Below, one piece after another: positions 5,162 through 5,239 of a stretch of DNA of 5,239 nucleotides (the first letter of the stretch is position 1; each line of letters begins with the position of its first letter). The position numbers and the translations under genes were made by a program. This DNA comes from an uncultured Eubacteriales bacterium (GTDB lineage Bacteria; Bacillota; Clostridia; Peptostreptococcales; Anaerovoracaceae): the NCBI GenBank assembly GCA_959021945.1, contig CAUEYG010000163.1, positions 1 to 5,239 of the forward strand, in the 5' to 3' direction. The notes under the pieces are model-generated. The model had not been told where the DNA came from, did no database searches, and worked only from the letters and a program-made list of their open reading frames with translations.

Positions 5162-5203
5162 AGCCGCCTTCTCAGGAAGTTTTCTGAGAAGCCGCGGCTT
5201 TTT
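5162..5203 (+). terminator. Strong rho-independent terminator after the small-gene pair
   Basis: AGCCGC (5162-5167) pairs with GCGGCT (5194-5199), and CTTCTCAG (5168-5175) pairs with CTGAGAAG (5184-5191). This gives 14 paired bases with a two-base CC bulge on the 3' side and an 8-base loop. A run of five T (5199-5203), then GTTT, follows. It ends the transcript of the two small genes. Confidence 0.9.
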
Positions 5204-5205
5204 GT

Positions 5206-5234
5206 TTGCACTGGAGCCCGTAAAAGTATATAAT
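5206..5234 (+). promoter_or_regulatory. Sigma-A promoter pointing out of the window
   Basis: TTGCAC (5206-5211) and a perfect TATAAT (5229-5234) are separated by 17 bp, immediately after the terminator. Transcription would start just past the window end, so the gene it serves is not visible. The ATG at 5237-5239 lies upstream of the expected start site and is not a likely start codon. Confidence 0.7.
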
Positions 5235-5239
5235 ACATG

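Overview
The window looks like chromosomal housekeeping DNA from a low-to-mid GC Gram-positive anaerobe of the class Clostridia (inference). Ribosome binding sites are strong and AAGGAGG-like, and the -10 boxes are sigma-A type. A DUF896 (YnzC-type) protein is present, which is a Firmicutes family. The desulfurase, scaffold and tRNA thiolase genes form a nifS-iscU-mnmA block typical of clostridia, and an aldo/keto reductase with a fused 2[4Fe-4S] ferredoxin domain fits an anaerobe. There is no tRNA, rRNA, CRISPR array, insertion sequence or phage gene.

Layout. Bases 1-349 hold the 3' end of a gene with a hydrophobic C-terminus, then a 74-residue DUF896 protein, closed by a rho-independent terminator. 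Bases 394-834 encode an unrecognised 146-residue protein with an N-terminal membrane/signal segment. Bases 835-996 are a leader region with an extended -10 promoter, feeding three tightly packed genes. These are a NifS/IscS-type cysteine desulfurase (997-2166), an IscU-type scaffold (2170-2622) and the tRNA 2-thiouridylase MnmA (2624-3691). On the opposite strand, converging on mnmA across 24 bp, is an aldo/keto reductase with a C-terminal ferredoxin (3716-4672), which has its own well-formed promoter. The divergent region 4673-4852 carries a 7-bp inverted repeat. It is followed by two very small genes: a 55-residue membrane protein (4853-5020) and a 44-residue acidic soluble protein (5020-5154) that overlaps it by one base. 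A strong terminator (5162-5203) closes the pair, and a good promoter (5206-5234) points out of the window.

How the genes work together. NifS takes sulfur from cysteine as a persulfide and can pass it to IscU for Fe-S cluster assembly or to MnmA for s2U34 formation in tRNA. One operon therefore appears to supply both uses of sulfur. The reductase next door is itself a two-cluster Fe-S protein and a possible client, but its promoter is separate.

I do not see a clearly new system. The least explained parts are the translationally coupled small-gene pair at 4853-5154, the orphan exported or anchored protein at 394-834, and the C-x2-C arrangement in MnmA.
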